Shown here: positions 63,872 to 64,000 of the stretch, piece by piece
How the letters are laid out: the number at the start of each line of letters is the position of its first letter
How positions within the stretch are numbered: position 1 is the first letter of the stretch
Source: CAJXQU01 sp965223825
GTDB taxonomy: Bacteria > Pseudomonadota > Gammaproteobacteria > CAJXQU01
NCBI GenBank assembly: GCA_965223825.1
Contig: OZ245018.1
Span: 2,294,001 to 2,358,000 of the forward strand
Length of the DNA stretch: 64,000 nt
Direction: 5' to 3'
Notes under the pieces: generated by a model
Database searches by the model: none
What the model was told of the DNA's origin: nothing
What the model saw: only the letters and a program-made list of their open reading frames with translations
Position numbers and translations under genes: made by a program

Positions 63872-64000
63872 ATGAATAGAAAGATGTCCATCGACTGGAA
63901 GTTGTACGAACCTAACGGTTTTTTTGATGAGCTAATTAGCTCCCCTGGCCACCCTCGCAAGATTGCACGAACACTGACTAAATACTTGCAATCATTAAGC
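63872..64000 (+). CDS. Start of a circularly permuted ATP-grasp-like protein (cut by window edge)
   Basis: Open frame of 43 codons to the window end, starting MNRKMSIDWKLYEPNGFFDE. The pattern Y-x-FFDELI...HPRKIARTLTKYLQSL resembles the N-terminus of circularly permuted ATP-grasp type 2 proteins (DUF404/407 group). AGGA precedes ATG at 63872; ATG at 63884 is an alternative. Too little is visible for a firm call. Confidence 0.5.
   Translation, partial: MNRKMSIDWKLYEPNGFFDELISSPGHPRKIARTLTKYLQSLS

Overview
The window is a contiguous piece of a gammaproteobacterial chromosome of moderate GC. The set of housekeeping genes supports this: metH, sbcB, rapA, yheS, yciV/rnaAM, trhO, hdfR, trxC, cbpA, a second EF-G (fusA2), a PanP-type decarboxylase, a phasin and a NarK nitrate transporter. 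The mix suggests a free-living, probably aquatic organism able to respire nitrate; I cannot name a genus. Host genes are very rich in the tetramer GATC, and the one large foreign gene is poor in it. No tRNA, rRNA, CRISPR array, prophage or complete insertion sequence was seen.

Layout. 0-8 kb: nitrate transporter (cut by the window edge), trxC/cbpA redox and chaperone pair, several small conserved genes, a receiver-STAS-like regulator, an HdfR-like LysR regulator and a TrkH potassium channel. 8.2-11.3 kb: a three-gene minus-strand signalling cluster made of a degenerate receiver protein, a pseudokinase-GTPase fusion and a Roadblock/LC7 protein. It looks like a small MglA/MglB-type switch with a kinase-like module welded on. 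11.6-19.1 kb: ArsR regulator divergent from metH, phasin, DUF502 membrane protein divergent from corA, and an epimerase.

19.3-22.9 kb: an integron-type gene-cassette array without an integrase in the window. Three attC sites can be recognised by complementary arms and GTTRRRY-type ends. Cargo is a small membrane protein, a doubtful ORF, a DUF262/HNH protein of the GmrSD restriction type, and a small cassette protein. Two copies of a 239-bp repeat (10 differences by my count) each end exactly at a cassette boundary.

23.3-36.3 kb: sbcB, an unknown gene and a YfcH-like epimerase in one operon; then minus-strand genes for a diguanylate cyclase, a beta-propeller lipoprotein, RapA, a Pit phosphate transporter, an exported methyltransferase-like protein and a DEAD-box helicase. 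36.5-40.9 kb: a giant secreted protein with a propeller region and three golvesin-like domains encoded by 702-bp tandem repeats. 41-49 kb: SIMPL protein, YheS, RNase AM, TSUP exporter, DUF2061-Dps pair and fusA2. 49.2-52.8 kb: a three-gene coiled-coil operon of unknown function. 52.9-64 kb: PanP, BT1-like transporter, secreted HEMLH metallopeptidase, ribbon-helix-helix protein, a tungsten-type aldehyde oxidoreductase operon (AOR, MoaD-like, CMD), peroxiredoxin, DUF2237, trhO, GST and the start of an ATP-grasp-like gene.

The best candidates for something undescribed are the cassette array with its nuclease cargo and duplicated boundary element, the receiver/pseudokinase-GTPase/Roadblock cluster, the AOR operon whose MoaD-like protein has a buried GG, and the coiled-coil operon at 49-53 kb.
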